Assembly: GCF_014333585.1 (NCBI RefSeq) | Contig: NZ_JACSCW010000003.1 | Coordinates: 1 to 64,000 of the forward strand | Length of the DNA stretch: 64,000 bases | DNA from: Hymenobacter sp. BT188 | GTDB lineage: Bacteria > Bacteroidota > Bacteroidia > Cytophagales > Hymenobacteraceae | Direction of reading: 5' to 3' | Shown: one piece after another, positions 18,270-26,466 of the stretch | How positions within the stretch are numbered: the stretch's first letter is position 1 | How the letters are laid out: each line of letters starts with the position of its first letter | Notes under the pieces: model-generated | Seen by the model: the letters and a program-made list of their open reading frames with translations, nothing else | Told to the model about the DNA's origin: nothing | Database searches by the model: none | Translations under genes and position numbers: made by a program

Positions 18270-19106
18270 ATGAGATTACTCCAATCCACATTTGCCCCCC
18301 AGCGTATCGCCTTACTTGGCTCGGGCCGCGTAGCCTCTCAGCTAGGTCCCGCCCTGCTGAAAGCCGGTCATCAGGTTGTCTCGGTTTGGAGCCGGACCAC
18401 AGCCAGCGCCCAAAGTTTAGCGGCCGAACTACCAAGTGCAGTGGTCAGTCCCAGCCTCAGTTTCGCCTCCCAACCGCCCGCTGATATATACATAATCTCG
18501 GTGCCTGATGCAGCTATAGAAGAAGTGTTGGCAGCCGCTCGTTTTCCGGTTGGTGCCTTAGTAGCTCACACAGCTGGTGCTTTGCCACTGAGTTTATTTG
18601 AGGCTTACCCTAAAGTGCGAGGCGGTGTTTTTTATCCGCTGCAAACTTTCAGTCCCGGCCGCATGATAGACTGGGCTACCGTGCCGCTCTGCATTGAAGC
18701 TGCTGATGAAACCGGGCAAGCAGTGTTGATGGCCTTGGGACATAGTCTGAGCAATTTGGTGCAGCCGGTGGCTACGCTTCAGCGCCAGCGCCTGCACGTA
18801 GCGGCCGTATTTGCCAGCAATTTTACCAATCACCTGTTGGGCATCAGCCATGCCCTACTATCAGAGGCGAATCTGCCCTTCGAGCTACTGGCGCCCTTAC
18901 TGCGCGAAACCGTAGAAAAAGCCATAGCTGCCCCGCCCTTTAGTGTACAAACTGGGCCCGCCGCCCGCCGTGACGGGCCTACGCTGGCTCGCCATCAGGC
19001 GGAGCTAACCGCTCATCCGGCCTGGATGTCTTTATATAAGTCGTTGAGCGACAGTATCCAGCAACAATTGCCCCCCGTGGTGCCAAACAACGAGACAGGG
19101 TTGTAG
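18270..19106 (+). CDS. Rossmann-fold DUF2520 protein
   Basis: This 278-residue protein has an N-terminal NAD(P)-binding fold (RIALLGSGRVASQLGPALL, about residues 12-30) and a C-terminal all-helical DUF2520 domain with FASNFTNHLLGISHALL. It resembles pyrroline-5-carboxylate reductase and 6-phosphogluconate dehydrogenase folds, but the substrate is not known. In many Bacteroidota a DUF2520 gene sits beside kdsC, as it nearly does here. The ATG at 18270 is chosen because the reading frame upstream of it has no recognisable family sequence. One GGGGGGC motif lies at codon 9. Confidence 0.85.
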   Translation: MRLLQSTFAPQRIALLGSGRVASQLGPALLKAGHQVVSVWSRTTASAQSLAAELPSAVVSPSLSFASQPPADIYIISVPDAAIEEVLAAARFPVGALVAHTAGALPLSLFEAYPKVRGGVFYPLQTFSPGRMIDWATVPLCIEAADETGQAVLMALGHSLSNLVQPVATLQRQRLHVAAVFASNFTNHLLGISHALLSEANLPFELLAPLLRETVEKAIAAPPFSVQTGPAARRDGPTLARHQAELTAHPAWMSLYKSLSDSIQQQLPPVVPNNETGL

Positions 19107-19107
19107 C

Positions 19108-19138
19108 TTTGATTAGGGAGCGGTGGTGCGTACCTTCG
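19108..19138 (+). promoter_or_regulatory. Putative ferredoxin promoter
   Basis: TTTG at 19108-19111 and TACCTTCG at 19131-19138 are 19 bp apart, which fits the Bacteroidota -33/-7 architecture. The leader that follows carries one GGGGGGC motif at 19151 (minus orientation). Confidence 0.6.
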
Positions 19139-19169
19139 TGCCCGCAATTGCCCCCCAGAACCCTACTTT

Positions 19170-19502
19170 GTGAATACCATTAACATCACCTTCCAGTTTC
19201 AGGATGGCCAGCCCGCGCAGACTCACGTAGCAGCCCAAGGCGAGTCGGTGCTGGACGTGGCCCTCAACAACGACATTCAGCTTCAGCACAACTGCGGCGG
19301 TGTGTGTGGTTGCAGTACCTGCCACGTGTACGTACTCCAGGGCGAAGATGAGCTACCCGAAATTTCTGATAAAGAGGAGGATTTCATCGACCGCGCCGTA
19401 AATCCACGCATCAACTCTCGTCTGGCCTGCCAATGCGTTGTGCAGGCTGAGGGCAATGATCTGGTTATCCTTATTCCACCCCAAGATTTCTTAGGTCACT
19501 AA
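19170..19502 (+). CDS. fdx: [2Fe-2S] ferredoxin, ISC/adrenodoxin type
   Basis: This 110-residue electron carrier has cluster ligands in NCGGVCGCSTCHV (C-x5-C-x2-C, about residues 42-51) and a fourth Cys in SRLACQC. The acidic EDELPEISDKEEDF helix is typical of adrenodoxin-like ferredoxins that feed iron-sulfur assembly. It starts with GTG. The iscX gene follows after 132 bp, supporting a role in Fe-S assembly, but no iscS or iscU is in the window. Confidence 0.92.
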   Translation: MNTINITFQFQDGQPAQTHVAAQGESVLDVALNNDIQLQHNCGGVCGCSTCHVYVLQGEDELPEISDKEEDFIDRAVNPRINSRLACQCVVQAEGNDLVILIPPQDFLGH

Positions 19503-19634
19503 GGCTCCGTTTGAAGTTCGGGAATGAAAGAGCCAGCAAGTGGAAAGCTGCAATATGTCAAGCGCAGCTAGCTTTTTCTCTTCTCAACTCGTAAACCCTC
19601 GCCATCAACCCTCTGAATTTTCCAACACCCAGAT

Positions 19635-19871
19635 ATGAATCATTTCGAGCCCCCCATTAAGTGGAGCGACCACGAGGATATCGCCATTGCACTCTACGAA
19701 AAGTTTGGCGATGATTTTACGGAGGCAAAAATTTATCGCATCCGCTTCACCGAACTGCTGGAATGGGTGCTCACATTGCCTAACTTCGAGGGCACCCGTG
19801 AACAAGCCAACGAAGGTCACCTGGAACAGATTCAGGCCAAATGGGTGTACGAATGGCGTGATAATCAATAA
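19635..19871 (+). CDS. iscX: Iron-sulfur assembly protein IscX
   Basis: This 78-residue acidic protein matches IscX (YfhJ): IKWSDHEDIAIALYEKF at residues 8-24, and FTELLEWVLTLPNFEG and WVYEWRD later. IscX binds IscS and iron and tunes Fe-S cluster assembly. It lies between an ISC-type ferredoxin and kdsC. One GGGGGGC motif falls within codons 5-7 (minus orientation). Confidence 0.93.
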   Translation: MNHFEPPIKWSDHEDIAIALYEKFGDDFTEAKIYRIRFTELLEWVLTLPNFEGTREQANEGHLEQIQAKWVYEWRDNQ

Positions 19872-19959
19872 AGATTTCTACCAGGTTACGTGGTTGGATA
19901 AGTAAATGGCTGGTCGTTTTACGGATGCCATCTACCTATCCAACCATTCTTATTATACG

Positions 19960-20463
19960 ATGGATACAACCATTATTCCTTCTAATTTGCTTGCTATTCA
20001 AGCTTTTATTCTTGACGTAGACGGCGTGCTTACCGACGGTACCATGCTGGCTCTGAACTCAGGCGAGCAGGCGCGGGCTTTCCACATCCGCGATGGCTAC
20101 GCTATTCGCTATGCCTTGACAAAAGGCTATCGGATCGTGGTTATTTCGGGCCGCGAGGAAGAAGGCGTCCGCAAGCGGTTGGAGTCGTTGGACGTGCGCG
20201 ACATCTATCTGGGTGTGGATGACAAGATGAAGATCTTTAACACCTACATCAATCTGCACCGCCTCGACCCGGCCCACATTGCCTACATGGGCGACGACCG
20301 CCCCGACGTGGAAGTGATGCGCCGGTGCGCCATTGCAGCCTGCCCCGCCGACGCCGCCACCGATGTGCGCGAGATCAGTAACTACGTGTCGGAACTGCCC
20401 GGTGGCCACGGCGCCGTCCGCGAGCTGATCGAAGCGGTGATGCGGGCTCAGCAAACTTGGTAG
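19960..20463 (+). CDS. kdsC: 3-deoxy-D-manno-octulosonate 8-phosphate phosphatase KdsC
   Basis: This HAD-family phosphatase of about 167 residues removes phosphate from Kdo-8-P in lipopolysaccharide core synthesis. Motif I is FILDVDGVLTDG, motif II VVISGRE and motif IV YMGDDRPDVEVM. It is a cap-less C0 HAD of the usual KdsC length. The ATG at 19960 gives the typical short N-terminus; an in-frame ATG at 19906 would add 18 residues. Confidence 0.9.
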   Translation: MDTTIIPSNLLAIQAFILDVDGVLTDGTMLALNSGEQARAFHIRDGYAIRYALTKGYRIVVISGREEEGVRKRLESLDVRDIYLGVDDKMKIFNTYINLHRLDPAHIAYMGDDRPDVEVMRRCAIAACPADAATDVREISNYVSELPGGHGAVRELIEAVMRAQQTW

Positions 20464-20600
20464 TGTCTGGTAATGCAGGCGTTACGGCTGAGTAAGCGGG
20501 CAGTTATTTAGTTTGGACTGTTGATGGGGACGAGTTGTGTTTTTCTAAAATCCATTTATATTTACCCCATCATCCATTCAACCCATTTTTTATTTTTTGC

Positions 20601-20795
20601 ATGAAAACAGGAACCGTAAAATTCTTTAATGAGTCGAAGGGCTACGGCTTCATTACAGATGACAATACGAAGGAGGACTTCTTCGTACACATTACCGGTC
20701 TTAACGGGGGCCAAATCCAACAGAACGACCGCGTTGAGTTTGAAACGCAGGAAGGCCGCAAAGGAGTAAATGCGGTAAACGTAAAGCGCGTGTAG
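20601..20795 (+). CDS. Cold-shock domain protein
   Basis: This 64-residue single OB-fold RNA/DNA-binding protein has RNP1 KGYGFI and RNP2 DFFVH. It probably acts as an RNA chaperone. The ATG at 20601 gives the standard start MKTGTVKFFNESKGYGF. The 137-bp upstream gap would hold its promoter and leader. Confidence 0.95.
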   Translation: MKTGTVKFFNESKGYGFITDDNTKEDFFVHITGLNGGQIQQNDRVEFETQEGRKGVNAVNVKRV

Positions 20796-20821
20796 GTTTT
20801 CCTACTTGAATTTTACTTTCC

Positions 20822-20857
20822 AGAAAGCCTCTTCGTTTATGAAGAGGCTTTCTTTTT
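20822..20857 (+). terminator. Terminator of the cold-shock gene
   Basis: A perfect 13-bp stem (20822-20834 with 20841-20853) has a 6-nt loop and T-rich tail. It shows that the reading frame open from 20806 is not coding and that the UbiA gene starts further right. Confidence 0.92.
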
Positions 20858-20931
20858 GGGTGCTTGGGGAAGATATTTGCCGGTTTACTTTGTGGGGGGC
20901 ATTTTTACCATGCCTCTCTGTTTTTATAGCT

Positions 20932-21849
20932 ATGCAGTCTTCCGCTGGGTCCGCCGCATTTGCAACCGCACCAGGGGCTACTGAGCCGCGTGGGTGGCGT
21001 CCGGTCATGCGGCTCGTGCGCTTGCCCAACCTGCTACTCATGGGGCTGTGTCTGCTGCTGGTGCGGGCCTGCCTGCTCCAGTCGCCGCTGCCGCTCCTTA
21101 CGTCCTCGTTTGGCCTACTCATTCTGGCCTCTTTGTGCGTAGCGGCCGCTGGCTATATCATCAACGATTACTACGACGTCAAGATCGACAGCATCAACCG
21201 GCCGGGGCGCTTAGTGGTCGGGCGCGTCATCAACCGCCGTCATGCGATGATGGCCCACCTGGTGCTAACAGGAATCGGCGTGTTGGTGGCCGGGGCACTG
21301 TCTCCGCTATTGGGGCTGGTGCATCTGGGTTCGGCGCTGCTGCTGTGGGGCTATTCAGCTCGGTTTAAGCGGTTGCCACTGGTTGGCAATGTGAGCATTG
21401 CCACGCTTACAGGCGCTTTGGTGCTGCTACCAGAACTGCAACTACGCACTGGCCAATCGGCAGTGTGGGTGTACGCGTTGGCAGCTTTCTTACTCACAGT
21501 GGTGCGCGAAATCATTAAGGACGTGGAGGATATGCGCGGTGATGCTGCGCACAAATGCCTGACGCTTCCCATTGTGTGGGGGGTAGCGCGCACCAAGTGG
21601 GTAGCCGGGTTCTTTCTGCTCAACTTACTGGTGCTGATTGGCGCGGCCAGCGCACAGGCCTTGTTTTTAGGGCAAGCCCAATGGCTCGGTTCATGGTTGG
21701 TGCTCACTGTGTTTGTGCCATTGCTGGGGCTGGCGTGGCGCCTGTTGCGCGCTGATCGTAGGTTGCATTTTACTGCGCTAAGTGCTTGGTGTAAGTGGAT
21801 TATGCTCGCGGGTGTGCTTTCTATGCTATGGGTGGCAGGTGGCATCTAA
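20932..21849 (+). CDS. UbiA-family prenyltransferase
   Basis: This membrane protein of about 305 residues has the UbiA signature NDYYDVKIDSINRPGR (first Asp-rich motif) and a second motif near EIIKDVEDMRGDAAHKCLT. It transfers a prenyl chain to an acceptor. In Bacteroidota such genes are often named geranylgeranylglycerol-phosphate geranylgeranyltransferase, but the acceptor cannot be read from sequence. ATG 20932 or ATG 21007 (MRLVRLPNLL) is the start; the cold-shock terminator excludes earlier ones. A GGGGGGC motif lies in the leader at 20894. Confidence 0.88.
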   Translation: MQSSAGSAAFATAPGATEPRGWRPVMRLVRLPNLLLMGLCLLLVRACLLQSPLPLLTSSFGLLILASLCVAAAGYIINDYYDVKIDSINRPGRLVVGRVINRRHAMMAHLVLTGIGVLVAGALSPLLGLVHLGSALLLWGYSARFKRLPLVGNVSIATLTGALVLLPELQLRTGQSAVWVYALAAFLLTVVREIIKDVEDMRGDAAHKCLTLPIVWGVARTKWVAGFFLLNLLVLIGAASAQALFLGQAQWLGSWLVLTVFVPLLGLAWRLLRADRRLHFTALSAWCKWIMLAGVLSMLWVAGGI

Positions 21850-21960
21850 AACCGTTTGGCTAGCTAAACCGTTAGCGATGAAAACTGAATGACATTTACT
21901 ACCTTTTTGGTGGGTTTGTGCTGGAGTTCGGTTTATCCATACTTTCTACCAAGCCATTTT

Positions 21961-23160
21961 ATGCGCTTCCTCTATTCACTGCTGACTCTGAGTGTGTTGG
22001 CAGCCCCCAGCGCCTTCGCGCAAGTAACTCCCACAACCGATTCAACCACTACTACTGCTCCAGCGCCCGGCCTTAGTCAGCCGCGCAAACTAGCCAGCGA
22101 CAAGCCCAGCTTTATTCCGGTGCCGATAGCGTTTTATCAGCAGGAAACCGGCTTTGCAGCCGGCGCAGCCATTTTGCCAGTGTGGCGCTTTGGCACCGAT
22201 ACCACGGTTCGCAAGTCTAATGCCCGCCTGATTGCTTGGTTTAGCCAGGAAAAGCAAAGTACTATTCAGCTTACCCACACCATCTTTACGCCCGGCGAAA
22301 AGCTGTTCTTATCAGGTGAGTTGAGCCGCTACGATCAGAAGCTGTTTTACTACGGTATTGGCAACGACAACAGCGAGGACGCCGAGTCGGATCTGGAGTT
22401 TAAGCTGATTGTGTTCGACGAAAAAGTAATGCCGCGCATCGCCCCCAATCTGTTCGTGGGCCTGCGCTACCGCCTCACCAGCCTAACCGATATATCAGCT
22501 TCTGATGGCGCCGAAGATGGTGGAGCCAATTACTTTCTGCGTGACCCGCGCATCGACCCACGCGAGCGGGAAAACACCGTTAGCTCCGGCATAGGCCCAT
22601 CCTTGCTTTATGATGGTCGCGACAACGTGCTGGCCACCTATAGCGGCAACTTTATAGATGCCCACGTGCTGGTAAATGGTGGCGCCTTGGGTAGCGATTT
22701 TAAGTTTACACGCTACCAGCTGGATGCTCGCCACTTTCAGCCTTTGTTTGGCTCCAACAATACGATTCTGGCCCTACAATACCTCACCCAACTCCATACC
22801 GGCGACGTGCCGTTTCGGGAAATGGGCGGTCTGGGGGCCAATTTGGGCGGTGCTATCTACAACAACGCCAACCTGATGCGTGGTCTGTACGAGACCCGCT
22901 TCCGCGACCGGCAGATGATGACTTTCCAAGCGGAGATTCGTCAAAAACTGTTCTGGCGCATCGACGCTGCCGCTTTCCTGAGCGCCGGGCAGGTTGGGTA
23001 TAAGCTTTCTGATTACACCTTCGATGGCACCAAGTTCGCTGGCGGCGGCGGCCTGCGCTTCCGCTTCAATCGTCGCGACCGCCTCAACGTCCGCCTCGAT
23101 TATGCGGGCGGCACTGATACGGCACCGAGCATTTACTTCGCAGTGGGCGAAGCGTTCTAA
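21961..23160 (+). CDS. BamA/TamA-like outer-membrane barrel protein, copy 1
   Basis: This 399-residue protein has a signal peptide (MRFLYSLLTLSVLAAPSAF). The mature part is beta-rich, with PVWRFGTDTTVRKSNARLIAW, GPSLLYDGRDNVL and a final IYFAVGEAF; the terminal Phe marks an outer-membrane barrel. It is shorter than BamA and lacks POTRA domains, so it is a barrel-only surface-antigen relative. A paralogue follows in tandem. The ATG at 21961 is chosen because the signal peptide starts there. Confidence 0.85.
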   Translation: MRFLYSLLTLSVLAAPSAFAQVTPTTDSTTTTAPAPGLSQPRKLASDKPSFIPVPIAFYQQETGFAAGAAILPVWRFGTDTTVRKSNARLIAWFSQEKQSTIQLTHTIFTPGEKLFLSGELSRYDQKLFYYGIGNDNSEDAESDLEFKLIVFDEKVMPRIAPNLFVGLRYRLTSLTDISASDGAEDGGANYFLRDPRIDPRERENTVSSGIGPSLLYDGRDNVLATYSGNFIDAHVLVNGGALGSDFKFTRYQLDARHFQPLFGSNNTILALQYLTQLHTGDVPFREMGGLGANLGGAIYNNANLMRGLYETRFRDRQMMTFQAEIRQKLFWRIDAAAFLSAGQVGYKLSDYTFDGTKFAGGGGLRFRFNRRDRLNVRLDYAGGTDTAPSIYFAVGEAF

Positions 23161-23176
23161 GGTCTCTCTTTTGTTG

Positions 23177-23214
23177 AAAAAAAGCCCCCAGTCGTTATTT
23201 GGCTGGGGGCTTTT
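23177..23214 (+). terminator. Terminator between the two barrel genes
   Basis: A perfect 12-bp stem (23180-23191 with 23203-23214) has GCCCCCAG/CTGGGGGC arms with five rather than six C/G, an A-run before and a T-run after. It implies that the two paralogues are transcribed separately. Confidence 0.88.
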
Positions 23215-23360
23215 ATGTGCCTTATAGATTTAATTAAAAGCAAAGTGCTACCACCCAATGAAGCTCGGCATAGAGTAAGTTTCGGCGCGAAATCCAGATT
23301 ATTAATCCAACGCGTATCTTCCGACGCTGCGGCTTGCTCTGGCCGTTTTTTGTTCTGGAT

Positions 23361-24527
23361 ATGCGCTTTTTCTACGTCTGTTTGCTGGTCAGTCTTATTA
23401 CCAGTTCCGCCACCGCCCAACCTACACCGGTGGCTCCCGATTCGGTTGTGGCCACCACTGAAAAAGCCCCCCAGCCCAAGCGCGACAAGCCTAGCTTCAT
23501 ACCTTTCCCCATCATTTTCTCTCAACCCGAAACCGGCCTTGGCTATGGAGCCGCCGTGTTACCGGTGTGGCGCTTCGGCTCCGATACCACCGTGCGCAAG
23601 TCCAACGCTCGCCTTATCGCTTGGCGCACCCAGAAGAAGCAGAGCTTGGTACAACTCTCCCAAACCATTTTTACGCCCGGCGAGCGGTTTTTGCTTAATG
23701 GCGAGCTAAGCTATTACTACAAGTTTCCCATTAACTACTACGGCTTTGGCCCTGCTACCGACATTGATGATGAGTCAGTTATTGAGTATAAGGTGTTGAT
23801 TTTCAATCAGCGTGTACTCAAGAAAATAGCTCCCAACCTGTTTGTGGGCCTCCAATACCGTCTCACCGACCTGCGCGATATACAGGTGAATGCGGATATC
23901 AACGAGGGCAGCCCCACGGAGGAGCGCCCTAGCCGCCTGTATGAGCGCGATGCGCGCGAACGGCAGAACACGTTGAACTCTGGCCTCGGCCCATCCATCC
24001 TCTACGATGGGCGCGACAATGTGCTTAGCACGTTCCAGGGCAACTATTTGGAACTGAGCAGCTATTTCAACGGCGGCTTATTAAACAGCGACTTTCGCTT
24101 TAGCCGCTTCCTACTCGATGCTCGTCATTTTCAACCTCTCACCAAGGATAATAAAACCATTCTGGCTACCCAACTCGTGGGGCAGTTTCATGTCGGCCGC
24201 GTGCCATTCCGCGAGCTTGCCAACTTAGGAGGTGAGAAGATTTTGCGAGGCTATTATGAAGGCCGCTACCGTGACCGGCAACTAGTAGCCTTGCAGGCCG
24301 AAGTACGCCGTCATTTGTTTTGGCGCTTTAATGGGGTCGTATTTGGTGGCGTGGGGCAGGTCGGAAATACGCTTTCCTCATTCGACGAAGGCGGCCTAAA
24401 GGCAACGGGTGGGGCAGGGGTGCGCTTTCAGTTCAATCGCCAAGACCGCCTCAACGTCCGCTTCGATTATGGTGTAGGCAGTGGTGGCTCTTCCGGCTTC
24501 TATTTTAGCATTGGTGAGGCATTTTAA
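23361..24527 (+). CDS. BamA/TamA-like outer-membrane barrel protein, copy 2
   Basis: This 388-residue paralogue of the preceding gene shares the segments VLPVWRFGSDTTVRKSNARL, FTPGERF, GPSILYDGRDNVLSTF and the end FYFSIGEAF. The signal peptide ends near TSSATAQ. The two copies differ mainly in loops (an insertion NEGSPTEERPSRLYER here), as expected of surface-exposed regions after an old tandem duplication. It carries a GGGGGGC motif at 23467, in the linker behind the signal peptide. The function is unknown. Confidence 0.85.
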   Translation: MRFFYVCLLVSLITSSATAQPTPVAPDSVVATTEKAPQPKRDKPSFIPFPIIFSQPETGLGYGAAVLPVWRFGSDTTVRKSNARLIAWRTQKKQSLVQLSQTIFTPGERFLLNGELSYYYKFPINYYGFGPATDIDDESVIEYKVLIFNQRVLKKIAPNLFVGLQYRLTDLRDIQVNADINEGSPTEERPSRLYERDARERQNTLNSGLGPSILYDGRDNVLSTFQGNYLELSSYFNGGLLNSDFRFSRFLLDARHFQPLTKDNKTILATQLVGQFHVGRVPFRELANLGGEKILRGYYEGRYRDRQLVALQAEVRRHLFWRFNGVVFGGVGQVGNTLSSFDEGGLKATGGAGVRFQFNRQDRLNVRFDYGVGSGGSSGFYFSIGEAF

Positions 24528-24661
24528 TTCGCCTGACCAGGTTGACAAAATAGAATAGTTTGCTGTACTTTATTAATCTGACGGTGAGTTTGATACGTTA
24601 AAATAGTAGGTATTATGTAATTCAGTAAAACCGCATGTTGTCTGGCCCGTAAGCTCGACAG

Positions 24662-25870
24662 ATGGAGCACAGTTCACCCGCCCGTTTTCACGCCGCCCAA
24701 GAGGCCACAGCCGCTCCTCCACTCATCCGGCTAGTAGCGGTGCCACCCACGTCTGAGCTATTCGTCTCGGTTATTATTCCGGCCAAAGACGAAGCGGAAA
24801 ACCTGCCTTTGGCCTTGGCAGCGTTGGCAGACCAAATTGATTTGCAAGGCCGGCCCCTGCCGATGCGCAGCTATGAGGTTATTGTGCTGGCCAATAACTG
24901 CCACGACCAGACTGCAGCCGTAGCGCGGGCTTTTGCCCGGCTCCATCCCCAGTTTAACCTGCACGTAGTCACCGTAACGCTGCCACCGGCTCAAGCGCAC
25001 GTGGGAGGCGCCCGTCGCCTGCTCATGGATGAAGCTTGCCACCGGCTGGAGGCCGTAGGGCAGCCAATGGGCCTAATTGCCAGCACCGACGCTGATACGC
25101 AAGTGAGTAAGACCTGGCTTGCGGCTATGATGGCCGAAGCCGCTGTCGGAGCCGAAGCAGTTGGGGGCCGTATTCTGACTACGCCTTCCGCAAGCCTTGA
25201 AGCCTCAGTACGCCGCTATCACTTGCGCGATGCTTCCTATCAGCTATTACGCACCCAGTTGGAGCATTTGCTTGATCCTGATGCGGCTGACCCTTGGCCG
25301 CGCCACCATCAGCACTTCGGCGCAAGCTTAGCGCTTACGGCTCGGGCGTACCGCCGCGTGGGCGGGCTGCCAGCTGTTAATTTTTTGGAAGATGAAGCCC
25401 TGGTGCGGGCCCTGCGCCGCCACGATATCAGCGTGCGCCACAGCCCGCAGGTGCGCGTGTTTACTTCTGATCGGCAGGATGGGCGGGTGGACGTGGGCCT
25501 TTCGTGGCAGCTGCGCGTGTGGGCCACGATGAGCGCAGAGCAGCATGAGCCCCTAGTTGAAAGCGGCTCCTACTTATTTACGCTATGGCAGGCCCGGCAA
25601 GCGTTACGCACTCATTGGCAGGCTAGCCGCACTAGTTTGCCCGCCGCTATTGGAAATCACGGCTTTAGCAATGAGTTGGCAACTACGCTCCACGTGCCGG
25701 TAGTTGGGTTGATAAAAGCGTTTTATCGGGTCTCCACCTTCGGAGAGCTATGGGAATGGGTGCAGATGCAGCAACACAAAACAGCACGCTGGACTCGCCG
25801 TTGGCCTTTGGTCCCCTTGAGCCAGGCCCGCATTGAGCTACGGCAGCTTATTGGGCAGCTGGGGGGCTAA
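24662..25870 (+). CDS. Family 2 glycosyltransferase
   Basis: This 402-residue GT-A fold enzyme has the nucleotide-sugar motif SVIIPAKDEAENLPLAL (about residues 36-52), an acidic metal-binding patch STDADTQ and the acceptor-side FLEDEALVRALRR. No membrane helix is obvious, so it is not a processive synthase. It faces the methyltransferase/PIG-L/acyl-CoA dehydrogenase genes and its stop overlaps the methyltransferase stop by 4 bp. Its last Gly-Gly codons and stop fall inside a GGGGGGC motif. It is likely part of one small glycoconjugate pathway with those genes. Confidence 0.88.
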   Translation: MEHSSPARFHAAQEATAAPPLIRLVAVPPTSELFVSVIIPAKDEAENLPLALAALADQIDLQGRPLPMRSYEVIVLANNCHDQTAAVARAFARLHPQFNLHVVTVTLPPAQAHVGGARRLLMDEACHRLEAVGQPMGLIASTDADTQVSKTWLAAMMAEAAVGAEAVGGRILTTPSASLEASVRRYHLRDASYQLLRTQLEHLLDPDAADPWPRHHQHFGASLALTARAYRRVGGLPAVNFLEDEALVRALRRHDISVRHSPQVRVFTSDRQDGRVDVGLSWQLRVWATMSAEQHEPLVESGSYLFTLWQARQALRTHWQASRTSLPAAIGNHGFSNELATTLHVPVVGLIKAFYRVSTFGELWEWVQMQQHKTARWTRRWPLVPLSQARIELRQLIGQLGG

Positions 25871-26466
25871 ATTTTCTCCAGCAAATCCAGCCGGTACTGC
25901 TCGTGGCGCTGGCCGTGTAGATGGTGCAAGGGGCCATTATTCGAGGATTTTTGCAGAAAGAAAGCGTGTACCTCATCTCCTGTGAGTGGGTAATCATGCA
26001 CAGGTGGAGTCCAATGCACAAGCAATAATTGCCCCCCAGACGCTAAGCCAGCCACTATTTGGTCGGTGGCACGTGTCAGATCAGCTGATGACCAGTAGTA
26101 GCCGACTTCGGATACCACAATTAAATCGAACATGGACGGCGCTGGAAATTCTTCGGGTACACGCAGCAGCCGAAACTCTACCTGCGGCAAGTGCGCGCAC
26201 CGCTGGCGGGCACGTAGCAAGGGCGCTTCCGCAACATCTACCGCCAACAAATGCCCACATCGAGCCGCCAACTGTTCGGTGAGCACTCCCAAAGAGCAGC
26301 CAATTTCAAAGGCCCGCGCGTATTGCGAATGGGGCAGAGCAGCTAGCGTTGTAGCGTATTTCTCCCGCTCGTAAGTGCTAGTTTCAAATCCCCACGGGTC
26401 TTCGTTGGCCCGATACACGTCGTCGAAGTAGGCTGGGGGCAGGGTATTAGGCTGATTTGGGTTCAT
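25867..26466 (-). CDS. NodS-like SAM-dependent methyltransferase
   Basis: This 199-residue class I methyltransferase has PWGFETSTYEREKYATTL near the N-terminus, as in NodS-type proteins, followed by SAM motif I FEIGCSLGVLTEQLA (about residues 54-68). NodS N-methylates the deacetylated sugar of Nod factors; here the neighbour is a PIG-L deacetylase that could expose such an amine. The start overlaps the PIG-L stop in an ATGA junction. Substrate assignment is inference from context. Confidence 0.85.
   Translation of the reverse strand: MNPNQPNTLPPAYFDDVYRANEDPWGFETSTYEREKYATTLAALPHSQYARAFEIGCSLGVLTEQLAARCGHLLAVDVAEAPLLRARQRCAHLPQVEFRLLRVPEEFPAPSMFDLIVVSEVGYYWSSADLTRATDQIVAGLASGGQLLLVHWTPPVHDYPLTGDEVHAFFLQKSSNNGPLHHLHGQRHEQYRLDLLEKI

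Noticed and set aside
19108-19170. Riboswitch in the ferredoxin leader
   Set aside because: The leader is only about 30 nt and shows no conserved riboswitch core.
20806-20931. Upstream extension of the UbiA frame
   Set aside because: It covers the terminator of the cold-shock gene and has no family sequence.
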